NCBI GenBank assembly: GCA_947095585.1
Contig: OX352761.1
Span: 30,533,777-30,597,776 of the forward strand
Direction: 5' to 3'
Length of the DNA stretch: 64,000 nt
Source: Nephrocerus scutellatus
Lineage: Eukaryota; Arthropoda; Insecta; Diptera; Pipunculidae
Below, one piece after another: positions 1 through 11,039 of this stretch. Under the pieces are notes generated by a model. The model was not told the DNA's origin, did no database searches, and was given only the letters and a program-made list of their open reading frames with translations. The number at the start of each line of letters is the position of its first letter. Position 1 is the first letter of the stretch. Made by a program: the position numbers and the translations under genes.

Positions 1-495
1 TTTACTATGCCATCCCCAAAAAGATGAACGATAACGTGCGGACGGACCATTCCTATATTAAGGAAACTGACAATCCGACAAGATTGGACGTCGTTTATGA
101 GACCGTTCGCAGTTCGCACACAGCATGAAGGTTTTATTATTGTCACGGCATTGAATTGTGCTTAGTATGGTATGGTACTCAACGAAGGGGAAATATACCA
201 TAAACAGCGTTGACATCTTGTCGCCGACCAATCAAGGCTACTCGATAGCACTGATGACGGAAAAAACATATCTATGCTAGTCGCTCTTTCCATCCAAATA
301 CGTGGTGATCATTGTGATGCGACTCACGAGAATTTGAGAGACGGCAATCGATCACACACACACAAGCTAGTGTGATCGAGCTAGTAAACTAATTGCAAAC
401 TACGATTGTGGTCCACATATCAATAGGACATTTTTTCTGGTTAATTAATATTTCGATAACTGAGGTAATTTATTGAGTGTGATCTTACCGCCTAA
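1..495. other. No recognisable gene
   Basis: I see no coding region in either strand of this stretch. It contains a short CA run near 355-363 but no repeat that matches another part of the window. Confidence 0.5.
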
Positions 496-1012
496 CAGTT
501 TCATCATCATCATCATATTTGGCTCTACAACCGGGGTCCGGTCCTGGCCTCGCGCATAAAGTCTCTTCACCGGTCCCGATTTCGAGCTGATGTCATACCT
601 AAACTCTGGGCGTCCTGGTCTACGCCATCCTTCCAGCGTAGGCTTGGCTGGCCTCGCTGTCGTTTTCCATAAATCCTACAGCAAAGGACTTTCCAAGCAG
701 GATCCTCTTCTAAGCACCCAAGTCTCGGATCCATATGTAAGTACTGATATGACCATTGTCTTATATACCAGCAGCTTGGATGTTATGGTTTAGTTCCTGG
801 ATTTGAAGAGTCTTGACAGACTATAGTAGGTTTTGTTGGCTTTAAGCAACCGTGCGCGTATTTCTGGTTTCATGCTGTAATCGGCTGCTACAGTTGTCCC
901 GAGACAGTTAAAGGATTGCAATACTTCAAATTCACGCTGCACTTTTTTAATTGCGTGACCAATGTTGGATCATTGTTGGCCACCATATACTTTGTTTTGC
1001 TCTCATTTATTT
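496..1012 (-). pseudogene. RTE-type non-LTR retrotransposon ORF2, 3' end (broken)
   Basis: Read on the minus strand this is the C-terminal part of an endonuclease-reverse transcriptase. The recognisable order is KTKYMV near 1000, a decayed segment where a thumb-domain motif would sit near 900, YYSL and LKSR near 830, then YKTMV and TYGSETW near 740. It ends in an RW-like KDGVDQD tail near 600. Stops and frame changes break it. The element ends at 496-512 in an ATG/CAT microsatellite, a tail often seen in this group. The same 3' region recurs at 34100-34330 and in decayed form at 43985-44170. The clade name (RTE-like) is inferred from the motif style. Confidence 0.6.
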
Positions 1013-2436
1013 AAAAAAAATACTGATAAATTTTTTTTTTCTTTTTTTTTTATATATTAATAAACAACTTATGAATACTTTATCCATCATCCTTCAAGAA
1101 GTTGGTAACGGCTAATGTGAACGCCTGCAGATTATAAGATTCGGCAAACACGTGTTCGACCAATTGATTCCACATCGAAGAGACTCTCGGAAAAAAGGAA
1201 GATTTAAAGTATTGGGTTCTACATGAAAAAAGTTTTAAGGCAAATCTATGTTGATTGCACCTTAAACAGGTGTTTACGTTACTGAGAAAAGGCCCTGGAA
1301 CTAGAGAACGGGTTTCTAAAGAACATTTACCGGTGTAAAATTTATAGAAAACAGATAAAGCTCCTACATTTCGTCTGAGCTCCAAAGTATCAAGAGACGA
1401 AGTAATGGTAACATCGTTTATCAAACGGATAACTCTATTCTGAACACCATCAAGATGAACCAAATGCGATCTTGGAGCCCCGCCCCACACATATGAATTA
1501 AATTCTAAAATTGGTCTAACATAAGATTTATATAATCTTAATACTTCAGAGGGAGTGAAGTAGAAGTTACAACGTCTTATGAAGCCTAAACATTGGCTAG
1601 CTCTTTTTGAAATTTCATAAATATGTTCTTTCCAGGAAAGATCACTTGATACTTTAAAACATAACAACTTAAGTGAATCAGATCTCGCAATAGGGGTACC
1701 ATTAATAACAGGTGGAACATAATGTTGAGTTGTCTTCTGAGAAAAAAGGGAAGACTGGAATTTATTTGGGTTAAATTCTACTCTGTTAGAAATGCCCCAA
1801 TCAAGAATGATTTGAATATTAGACAGAATCGTCAAATTCATTAATTCACGCGAACCATTCAAGCGAGAATTGCATTCTTTTTGATTGACAAACTCAATGT
1901 AAGTCGATAGTGTTGTATCATCAGCAAATGAATGGATATCACAGGTTGTAGAAGACAACAGGTCGTTAATATATATCAAGAAGAGCGTGGGAGACAAGGA
2001 TGATCCTTGAAGCACGCCAGCTTTGATCCCATGTGAATCTGAAGATATACCATTTAATACAACTTTTATTTTACGGTTCCATAAATAATTCTCAATCCAT
2101 GTAAAGAGAGAGGAGTGTAAGTTCAGCGCACGAATCTTATTAATAAGACAATCATGCCGTACTCTATCAAAAGCTTTAGCAATATCTAAGGAAACAACGC
2201 TTGATTCACCTAGGTTTTCAATGCTTCATGCGTCATGCACGTCATTAGTTCACCTGAAGAGCGATTTTTACGAAATCCATACTGCACATCGGATAAAAGA
2301 ACATTCGAATCCAGATAGTTCATTAGTCTGAAATTAACGATAGATTCCATTACCTTCGATAGAACCGACAACAAAGCAATAGGACGGTAGTTCGTAGGTG
2401 CCGATTTATCACCTTTTTTCGGAACGGGTTGAATAT
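1013..2436 (-). pseudogene. CR1/jockey-type reverse transcriptase remnant
   Basis: The minus strand encodes a reverse transcriptase fragment of a non-LTR retrotransposon. An open stretch from 2015 to 1080 carries LQGSSLSPTLFLIYINDLL followed by the catalytic HSFADDTTL box, an NPNKF segment, and a C-terminal region ending WNQLVEHVF and FLKDDG. Upstream, at 2437-2020, more N-terminal motifs survive with frame breaks (YGFRKNRSSGE, AFDRV-like). A T-rich run at 1016-1051 on the plus strand represents the poly(A) tail of the minus-strand element. The FADD box agrees with CR1 or jockey superfamilies; the exact clade was not determined. A relative lies at 17690-18000. Confidence 0.8.
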
Positions 2437-2515
2437 TTGCTATTTTCTTGCGACGGTGAATTGTTTTTTCATATCTTCTGAGCTCTTTACTTCACTCCGC
2501 GTACCCGCGTTCTAT
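2437..2515 (-). pseudogene. RTE-type retrotransposon fragment
   Basis: The segment from the base run CTTGCGACGGTGAATTG onward matches 35631-35690 almost base for base, which lies in an RTE-type element. The CR1/jockey remnant abuts it exactly, so this block and the one at 496-1012 bracket the second retroelement. Confidence 0.55.
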
Positions 2516-3089
2516 GATATTGTTGCATTGCTCGGTACGCAACTTTCTAACGTTAAGTCGCTATCTTACATTCGTCGTCGAACTAGTCGTTCCGATCTGA
2601 ACAACTTAATAACCGTTTTAAAATATTTCTATCAAACTACACTTCATATTTTGGCCGGTCCTTCATCCGTGTCAGTCACTGTACCATTGAAAGCTATGCT
2701 AAACACAATAATTGGAGTGAAAGCAAACTATTCCGAAGAGATAAGTGTTTTAAAAAACACAAAAAATTTTCCTGAATTGCAACGATTTTTGACCCACTAT
2801 TCAAGACCAAGTACTTAACGAATGATAAAATAACAACCTGCAAGACTGAAATTTTTACGACAACAATATTCAAAATAATCAAAAAATGAGAAAATAAATA
2901 AACCTGGTTGCTCCTTTAATTCCCAACTATCAAGAAATGGAAAATCTGTGGGATACACATGACTATATGCTCCCAATAAGGAGTTATCTATCCAAATCAG
3001 AAGATTTCCCACCTTTCGAAGAATACCTAAAATCTTATTTAAAAGACCCTTTGCTTACAAAGGCATTACTGGGCTTCGAGTCCTTATAA
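2516..3089 (+). other. Unassigned coding-like stretch (two short ORF blocks)
   Basis: Two plus-strand blocks read like protein but match nothing I recognise. The first runs to a stop at 2816-2818 and contains LHILAGPSS, VTVPLKAML and SEEISVLKN. The second, about 2904-3089, contains IPNYQEMENLWDTHDYMLP and a run ending LKDPLLTKALLGFE. No intron signals connect them convincingly. They may be remnants of a transposon ORF or a decayed exon pair. The right end is cut by a SINE. Confidence 0.3.
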
Positions 3090-3394
3090 TAATATTCGGC
3101 GCGACAGACCATTATGGTCCAAGGCCTAGGCTTCTCGCAACCATTTGTGTTGCTGATGTATATTTTTTTGGACACAAAAATGCCTAGGGACCTACGATTT
3201 AAGGCCGGATCCGAACGGCTTATTGAGAAAAGCTCTCCTTCCGTGAAAAGTTAAGTTATTACTCTCGGAACGTTTATCACCCATTCGCGAGAGGTGGGAC
3301 ACCGTGAAAAATACTTTTGGTGTTAGTGGGATTCGAACCACGAACCTCGTGCTCTGTAGCCACGCGCATTTCCACTGAGCCACGGCGCCCAACT
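3086..3394 (-). repeat. tRNA-derived SINE, copy 1
   Basis: On the minus strand the element begins with a tRNA-like head: A-box TGGCTCAGTGG, then B-box GGTTCGAATCC, followed by a unique body and a tail ending CGCGCCGAATATTATTAT. The two boxes fit RNA polymerase III promoter consensus. The head does not fold as a complete tRNA because the ends do not pair, so it is a SINE and not a tRNA gene. Related copies lie at 34648-34911, 37446-37716 and 46016-46268. Confidence 0.85.
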
Positions 3395-4984
3395 CCTTAT
3401 ACATAGTTAAAAAAGTAGCTATCACATATTTATCAGCGCCTCCTATCAGTGCTACCAGAGTGAGCAACTACTCAGTGCTGCTGGACAGATTTATGCTGAT
3501 GTGTAATTTGCACTGAGAAAATATTGAAAAACTTTTGTTTATTGCGTACAATATTAAAATGTTTAATTTCGATTATTAATTCAATTTCACTGTTCGGCTT
3601 CGGCTTCGACAAAAAAGAGCAGGGTAGGCTGTGTCGAAGACACGGCCGTGGGTTTTGAGCGTGACAACGTCTGTCCGGGACGAAAGAAAAGAAAACTAAG
3701 ATCTTGTTGTCTGTGGGACATAAACACGGACGGATATATTAAAAGAAAATTCTATACTAAACTTCTATATAAATATATGTATATATATATTCTATATATC
3801 TATACTTCTATACTCTATACATCATCACATCACATTATATATAAATTATTTATAAGCGAATTTTAATGTTCATAACCACTAACTTTGAAGTTGCTGCATA
3901 TTGCATATTACTGCCCAAACACAGTAATGGAGATTTTGGTTTCAACTCATAAAAAAATTTGAGTTGTTTTAAATTAAATTAGAAGAGAAAAGGTAATGGT
4001 ATGGTAAGAATGTCACTTTGAAACACGCAGGCCAATTATTTCTCATTCAATTTCTTTTGCATTGTTCTCTTATTTCTGTAAATGATCGAATAGTTATTTT
4101 GAACCGATGCTTAATGCCATGTATGATATTTGAAGGTTGACTCAATGGTCGATGGTATTTTCATTGTTCAGTGGCAGACATCCAACTTACGATCGAACAT
4201 CTCTTCTTTGACTGAGAGACTGGCATTTTTATAATGTTAAATTTAGCTTCATTTTTATATAAAAAAAATCTGTGTTTAAAATGATTTTTTGTAGAAGATT
4301 ATTACTTAAATATATTAAAGCTGATATCTGCTATACAAGGAAATATTGTTTAATGTAAATAACAAAAATAAATTACTGTAATACTTTTTATAATAATTAA
4401 AAAATGCAAAAACCATTCAAACTTATGTGCACAAAATGCCAAACGACACTGAAATGAAGATTTCTAAATATAGACTTCTCTAGGCGATTCTCAAATTTTC
4501 GAGTACGGTACGCCTTCTTGATATTAAAAAAATCAAACCAGCAATGCAGCAATCGAACTTACTGTATACTAAGGATAAGTTAAGCCAAAAGAAAAGGAAA
4601 TAGCAGCAACAAAATTTTTATTTTTTTTTTCTCTTTCACAGAGCACTGTATCATTTATGCAATGTTGATAGAAAGAGCAGAGCAGAGCACTGATAGAAAA
4701 TGAACAGTGACTATACTATCAATACGGTTGCGGTGAAGAATTAAGTAGCTTCGCAGCTTGTGCTGCACAAAAAAATGGCAGGCAGTCGGTGTGCACGAAA
4801 TTGCGGCTATTTTTGAACCGACTAACAGTCTGCTTGTAGGGCGACAATTTGACATTTACATTTTGCTATTTGCATCCAATTTTAAGTAGCTGCGTAACTG
4901 CGCAGTCAATTTTTCTTTAATGCATTGGCTGAAAATTGAATTTTTGACCAAAATGCAGCATAAACTGCGCAGCGGCTGAATTCT
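3395..4984. other. AT-rich DNA without a gene
   Basis: No supported gene. At 3660-3680 a GACA/TGTC hairpin resembles the one near the Helitron-like 3' end at 42115-42137, so a fragment of that family may lie here. 3770-3850 is a TA-rich low-complexity run. Short ORFs such as the one at 4655-4855 show no family signature. Confidence 0.4.
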
Positions 4985-5585
4985 TGACCGCAGCAATCCA
5001 GACAATAATGATCATATTCCAGAATTTCCATAGGAAGAAATCTTATAGTCACATCTTAGTCCTACATTTCGAATTTCATGCGAATCGCTTGAGAAATTGC
5101 TTTATTCCAGAAATTCCAGATAATAATGATCATATTCCAGAATTTCCATAGGAAGAAATCTTATAGTCACATCTTAGTCCTACATTCCGAGTTTCATACG
5201 AATCCCTTAAGAAATGGCTTGGTTCCAAAAATCCCAGACCCTATTGGCCAGATCCTAGAATTTCCATAGGAACAAGTCCTATAGTCACATATTAGTCCTA
5301 CATTCCGAGTTTCATACGAATCCCTTGAGAAATGGCTTGGTTCCAAAAATCCCAGACCCAATTGGCCAGATCCCAGAATTTCCATAGGAACAAGTCTTAT
5401 AGTCACATATTAGTCCTACATTACGAGTTTCATACGAATCCCTTGAGAAATGGCTTGGTTCCAAAAATCCCAGACCCTATTGGCCAGATCTCAGAATTTC
5501 CATAGGAACAAGTCCTATAGTCACATATTAGTCCTACATTCCGAATTTCATGCGAATCGCTTGATAAATTGCTTTGTTCAAAAAC
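4985..5585. repeat. 118-bp tandem repeat, about 5 copies
   Basis: The marker TAGGAA recurs at 5031, 5149, 5267, 5385 and 5503, each exactly 118 bp apart. The first two units differ from the last three at shared positions (ATAATGATCATATTCC versus CCTATTGGCCAGATCC), so two unit types exist. A minus-strand open frame at 5194-5406 is a by-product of the repeat. Confidence 0.93.
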
Positions 5586-5599
5586 TCTAGTTTCCCATT

Positions 5600-5965
5600 G
5601 GATATTAAAAAACGTTACTTAAAATCTGTTAAAAACGTAACTTAACATCTGTTAAAAACGTAACTTAACATCTGTTAAAAAAGTAACTTAACATCTGTTA
5701 AATAGTGACATTTAACATTTGAGTTTTTGAACATGTACCCTCTTAAACCTTGGAGTGAGACGTTAGCACGTCAAAACGTAACTTAACATCTGTTAAAAAC
5801 GTAACTTAACATCTGTTAAAAAAAAGTTACTTAACATCTGTTAAAAACGTAACTTAACATCTGTTAAAAAAGTAACTTAACATCTGTTAAATAGTGACAT
5901 TAACATTTGAGTTTTTGAACATGTACCCTCTTAAACCTTGGAGTGAGACGTTGTCACGTCAAAAT
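5600..5965. repeat. 23-bp tandem array with 188-bp higher-order period
   Basis: Units of about 23 bp built on GTTAAAAACGTAACTTAACA recur through 5600-5705 and 5775-5890. Each array is followed by the same non-repetitive block (ACATGTACCCTCTTAAACC and GGAGTGAGACGTT) at 5701-5775 and 5889-5964. The block recurs 188 bp apart, so a unit of array plus spacer was duplicated. Confidence 0.9.
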
Positions 5966-6639
5966 GGCCTTCGGTCAGACTCTAATACTAACAAAAAATG
6001 TTATATCACATACATCAACCAGATCACTACTTCCCTTATTTTCGTCACAAGTGCAACTCAGTTACCCCCTAGGCCTGCCTAAAGAAGTTTAACTTCGAAA
6101 ACAAAGCCGCTGTCAACGCTCTTCAAATCCAGGAACTGAAATAAAAAATTCGAATGGCTGATGTAAAATACGATACCATATAATTCTTGTTGAAGTATTT
6201 GCATTGTACACATCTTTAACGTTGTACCCATTGCAAACGTTTTGCAATTTTGAGAGATTACTTGTGAAGCCACTAATTAGTTTTGACGTTAAACGTCTTT
6301 AAAATCGAAACATGGTGGTACATGAACAATAAATAGCAGTTTAACGAAAATGGTTCAAAGAGCAGTACTACTATAGATTGGGCGTTGACCAGACACGTTG
6401 TTATTATTGCTATATTGCTTTGGCAAAGCCAGCCAGTTAACATTTTTGGAGGTTATATTTCTCAAAAGTAATCTGTCAGTTCGCATCACAACATTGTTTT
6501 GGCTAAAATCCAGTATAGGTATTTCGAGATTTGGGCTTTCGGACACACCTCGAATGAAAGCCCCAACTGAGCAGATTTTGAAAATCGCCATCTTGTTTTC
6601 CGGAAACGCCCCCTTTAGGTAGGAGGGCTTCCAAAGTGT

Positions 6640-6815
6640 TTAATTTATATTTAGATAGGAGTTTTTCCTTTTAAAAGGCGTATTTGTAAATTATGCACAC
6701 ACTGTACGATACAGTGCGCCCAATTAATTTATATTTAGATAGCAGTTGTTCCTTCTAAAAGACGTTTTTGTAAATTATGTACACACTGTAAAATACAGTC
6801 CTCTCAATTTTTTAA
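6640..6815. repeat. 84-bp repeat family, 2 copies
   Basis: Two units carry AATTAATTTATATTTAGATA, CCTTTTAAAAG and a CACACTGTA..ATACAGT palindromic core. The same unit occurs in opposite orientation at 11040-11290 and again at 12340-12545. Confidence 0.75.
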
Positions 6816-7320
6816 TTTAATTTAATTTGTATTTGGTTTATGTGCAGTTTCATATAATTTAGTTTTTCCCATACAAAAACAATTGTTATATATCATTTCC
6901 ATAAAATTACAAAAGGGGCGTTCGTAAAAGTTGGCGGGTCCTTAGTATTGGTGAGGCGATTTGCAGCAATAAGTGTTTTTTGTCCAAGATTCATCTCACC
7001 TTTAATTTTTTTGTATGGTAACAAATACTATCGTTGAAAGACCCAGTCCCAAACAGTAATGTATGTATTACTATTCCATTTGAATGGGAGAATGGAAACG
7101 CTAATTATAGTTAATTAGAGTTTCGTTAATTCAAACTAACTCCACAAAACTAGAGACGTTGAGCTACGTTCGTCTGACATTACATATGTTAAGAAGCTAT
7201 AAGGTACTATTATGTTTATGGAAACGTTACTAGTTAGAATTTCTCTGTCATGGAAACATTGTATATGTACAAACACACAAAAAAAATTAGCCAGTGCTCA
7301 GTCAGAAACCAGACAGTAAT
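6816..7320. other. No gene seen
   Basis: The stretch shares short words with the repeat family at 7985-8905 (for example the TTTATGTGCAGTTTCATAT segment at 6838) but holds no supported coding region. Confidence 0.4.
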
Positions 7321-7608
7321 TGCTATATTGCTTTCAACAAAAAAATAAAAATTACAACAAAAACACATTGGATAGACCAGAAAGTTGTTAAGCGTTAACC
7401 AAAAAAAATTTTTTGATTAAGAAATATTTAACCAAATTTTTTGTTATAATTCCCACCACCAGAGTCGACTTTTAAAAATTATATATGGATAAGTTGGCAA
7501 ACACATGAAACAAAAAATTTACCAAAATTTGGTTAGGTTTTGCTGTTGCTTTAATCAGCCGTTAACCACAAAAAATACCTTACTCATTTTGTTGAAAGCA
7601 ATATAGCA
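7321..7608. mobile_element. MITE with TIRs, copy 1 (288 bp)
   Basis: The element opens with TGCTATATTGCTTTCAACAA and closes with the inverse TTGTTGAAAGCAATATAGCA, giving a terminal inverted repeat of about 20 bp. It has no coding capacity. A second copy follows after 14 bp. Confidence 0.85.
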
Positions 7609-7622
7609 GATATTCTCTCTAT

Positions 7623-7928
7623 TGCTATATTGCTTTCAACAACAAAATAGAAATTACAACAACACATTGGATAGACCAGAAAATGGTTTAGCGTTAACCA
7701 AAAAAAAATTGTGGTTAAGAAATATTTAACCAAATTTTTATTTATAATTCCCACCACCAGAGTCGAGTTTTAAAAATTATATATGGATAAGTTGGCAAAC
7801 ACATCAAAACAAAAAATTTACCAAAATTTGGTTAGTTTTTGCTGTTGCTTTGATCAGCCGTTAACCGCAAAAAATACCTAACTCATTTTTGCTATATTGC
7901 TTTTAACAAAATGAGTTAGGTATTGCGC
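7623..7928. mobile_element. MITE copy 2 with inverted right end
   Basis: It is about 90 percent identical by eye to the copy at 7321-7608, sharing GGATAGACCAG, TATATGGATAAGTTGGCAAA and the GGTTAG stretch. Its right end is odd. The terminal repeat reads TGCTATATTGCTTTTAACA in the direct rather than inverted sense and is flanked by mirror copies of ATACCTAACTCATTT, so it looks flipped. Confidence 0.8.
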
Positions 7929-7984
7929 AATGGACTCCCATCATCACTTTTTTTTGCATGAAAAAACTCAATCGTATATAATGA

Positions 7985-8905
7985 ATATAAATTGATCCAC
8001 CTTCTCTAAAATATGACCACGCTCAAAAAAACAGTATGGCTGTGTAGAACTAATATTCATCTTTCATTTAATACCAACATTTAGACACGCCCCCTAAAAA
8101 CATGCCCACTATTTACATTTTATGGAAAAGTCAGTTTTTTGATTCTACGTCTGCGAATTGGGTTTGATTGGCTTCATTTTTTTTAACGAACGGTATTTTT
8201 ATTGTCTTTTATACTCCCCATACTTCCTTCGCGACAATGAGAAAAACGCACTTTTCTGTAAATAAATGCAATCTTTAGAAGCTCCGACCCAAACCAGACG
8301 GCGATTTTTGAAAACTACTCCATGGGAGCTTTCGGCAGAGATGTGTCCCAAAGCCCTAACCCTTTGTATGCTATACTGTCATTTTCATATAAAAACATGT
8401 TTTTGTTTGAAAAGAACTCATTCATATTATATACCACTCAATCATATGAAACTGCACATAAACCAAATACAAATTAATACACCTTCCGTTAAAATTGGGC
8501 CACGATCATAAAAATAGTACGGCTGTATAGAACTATTATTCACCTTTAATTTAGTACCAATATTTAGACACGCCCCCTAAAAACACGCCCACTATTTAAC
8601 TTTTATGGAAAAGTCAGTTTTTTATTCTAAGTCTACCGAATTAGGTTTGATTGGCTTCATTTTTTTTAAACGAACGGTAATTTTATTACCTTTCATATGG
8701 TACTAATTAAGTCCTAAATCCCCCACAAACTACTTAGAAATTGCATTTTTTTAAAAAAAATAATCAAAACTTTGACAGCCCCTCCCACCTAAAGGGGGCG
8801 TTTGCGCCACACCCTGCCCACTTTTTTGGTGTGTTGGCGGTGGGAGGTTGGTGGTGGGCGTGGCAAGTTTTCCAAATACCGTTGTACGCTATACTGTATA
8901 TTTAC
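7985..8905 (+). repeat. Long interspersed repeat (left arm of inverted pair)
   Basis: Marker words in order are ACACGCCCCCTAAAAACA, GTTTGATTGGCTTCATTTTT, CCCCATACTTCCTTCGCG, AATGCAATCTTTAGAAGCTC and CACCTAAAGGGGGCGTTTG, ending ACTGTATATTTACCCAGC. Parts are present twice within the arm (near 8085 and 8570). The segment 8215-8905 is matched in reverse at 11606-12275, and 7985-8265 is matched directly at 12560-12860. The short ORFs inside carry no recognised domain. Confidence 0.8.
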
Positions 8906-8914
8906 CCAGCAAAT

Positions 8915-9515
8915 GTAAACAAAAGATTCCCGGCTTTCGTGTTCGTTTTTTCGAGAAAAAAATTTGAGCTCGAGCGCAGATTTCTAAAACAAAAAAAACA
9001 ACCCATAACAATTAAAATTTTTCTTGTAAATTCTCTAATCGGGAATACACACACACACCCACACTGCGTGCTCGTTTTGTGGCAAAATCATCCACCAAAT
9101 GACGCAGCGGCAGCGAACAGTGCTGCTCACAAAGCACAGAGCTCCGACTTTGCCGTGATCTGATGCCATATAGCGATATTTAAAAATTGTATATTGGGGT
9201 CCCCAAGGGGCCGATCGCTCCAAATTTTTACAAAAAGTGTTTTCCATCGAAGACACACATGTGTACAAAATTTAAAGAAGATCGGGTAAATTTTGTAAAA
9301 TATTTGTATGGGAGCCCCCCGACCACGCGGCCCGAGGGGGCTCAAATAGAATGTGTTGTGTTAATAGAAAGTGTTGTCATGGAAGATATACATGTGTGCA
9401 AAATTTCAATAAAATCGGGCGGTAGGAAGTGGGTTAAAAATTGATCACAAGATTTGGCCAGCCAGCCAGCTAGCCACGGGCAAGTGAAGTTAATATAGAG
9501 AATTTAAAAAAAACA
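8915..9515. repeat. Interspersed repeat with short terminal inverted ends
   Basis: It begins with AAACAAAAGATTCCCGGCTTTCG and a TCGAGAAAAA word, then TAAATTCTCTAATCGG followed by a CA run. Next come CATGTGTACAAAATTTAAAG and AAATCGGGTAAATTTTG, and it ends GTGAAGTTAATATAGAGAATTT. The inner part has inverted ends (AAATTCTCTA against TAGAGAATTT). Relatives lie at 20760-21470, 40790-41280, 42165-42460 and 54045-54237. The ORFs within are incidental. Confidence 0.8.
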
Positions 9516-9540
9516 CGACATATGTTAACTTGAATGATTT

Positions 9541-10753
9541 GAGTGAGTGGGATCGCGAGGATGGAGGAAGTAAGTTGATCAATTTTCTTCAAGAGCACTG
9601 AGCAATTTCTCAAAGCATGAATTGCCCAAATGGACACGGTCCAATGACTTTGAAAAAAGTTGGTGGTATATTTAAGTGGGTGAGCAATGCACGTAATGTA
9701 ACATCACATGAAAAAAAAATCAAAATGCTGCAAATAAAAAATACATTTTTCGATTCTGCAAATTTCCAAGTTTGTCAATCTTTGGCTTGATAACTTCCCC
9801 ATGAATTGCTGCCAGAAGCAGTGCACTGCAGGATTCGAAGCCAAACTTCCGTGGGTGATTGGGTAAGTCAAATTATTATTATTATTGGATTTGTTTTTAT
9901 ATAGCTCCTACTTCATAAAGAGTAAAATATTAACATTTTCTTTTTTATTAGTACATGATATGATGTAAAAATATATAACTACTTTTGTTATCCTGTTAAC
10001 TTTATGATTTTTCTGTTTTTTGTGAATAAAATAACTTTTTATTTCCTCTTTTGCAAAGGAAATTTACTTTAAATCGGCCATGTTACTTTTGTGTGGCACG
10101 GAAAATTTATATTCCGTAAAATCATGAATAAAAACTTCATTAACTGGGTAATAATTTTTTTTTTATATTCACTTTTCTTATACCTTTATTTATTATTTTA
10201 TCATATATGTTTATATTTATTATATAGTTTTCGATCAACCAGCGACCCCTATGAGTCAAAATTCGGGAAGAAAAAGTATCATCGTGGGCACCACATCAAA
10301 GGCCAGTGGGTCTTCGGTGGCATTGAACGTGTGACAGGTCTTTGCTTTATGGTGACCGTTGCAAAACGAGATACTGAGACCCTCCTTCCAATAATTAAGG
10401 AACGTATTCTGCCAGGAACAACAATCATACCTGATTATTGAAAAGCATACGATTGCCTGGCAGATGAAGGATACATCCACCTGAAAGTCAACCATTCGAA
10501 AACTTTTGTTGACGGGGCAACAGGTGCGTCGTGTACCAACCATATTGAGGCGTCTTGGGGTGGAGCCAAAAGGACAATGTGCTCCTCTGGACGAAGAAAA
10601 AACTTTTTCGCTGGCTATTTGGCGAAATACATGTTTTTAAAAATGTGTAAAGTAGCCAAAGTGGATCCATGCGTGGAATTCATAAAGGCAACGGGAAAGT
10701 TATATAACCCCTCAGTTCCAAAGCCCGAACCCGCTGAGCAGCAGGACGAATAA
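9541..10753 (+). pseudogene. Merlin (IS1016/ISXO2-type) transposase, degraded
   Basis: The protein resembles the DDE transposase of Merlin elements, which are eukaryotic relatives of the IS1595/IS1016 group. An N-terminal block near 9617-9690 reads NCPNGHGPMTL and KKVGGIFKW, like the zinc-ribbon region. A GTAAGT donor at 9863 and a TAG acceptor near 10227 suggest the intron often seen in these genes. The core then reads ESKFGKKKYHRGHH, GQWVFGGIERVTG, LLPIIKERILPGTTI and PDY followed by TGA at 10438-10440, where relatives have a tryptophan. After the stop come KAYDCLADEGY, VNHSKTFVD and NHIEASWGGAKR, with the third catalytic acid. It ends with TAA at 10751-10753. The in-frame stop and the decayed N-terminus indicate a dead copy. 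Confidence 0.85.
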
Positions 10754-11039
10754 AATTAGCAAAAAAAAGTGTTTTTTTTTGCAAAACTCATGCATTATAC
10801 CTACTGGGGATAGCATGTAAAAAAAATGCATTTGTAAGCTTACCTCAAGGGTGATGTGGAAAAAGCTTAAAATGAGTCTAGGCTAATTGTTCTCGCACAA
10901 TTATCGGCGGCCGATATTTTGTGAATAAACGCCATAATATTTAACAAAAATTTTTGAGAATAATTAGACTAATTATTTTCGATGCAACTGCCTTATTCAC
11001 ATTAAAATTTTCTAATAATGACTGCATAGAAATTAATTA

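Noticed and set aside
3325..3393. Possible tRNA gene on the minus strand
   Set aside because: A- and B-boxes are present but the acceptor ends do not pair and the sequence runs on into a SINE body found elsewhere.
8741..9163. 140-codon plus-strand ORF
   Set aside because: It crosses the boundary of two repeat families and includes a CA microsatellite; there is no protein family signature.
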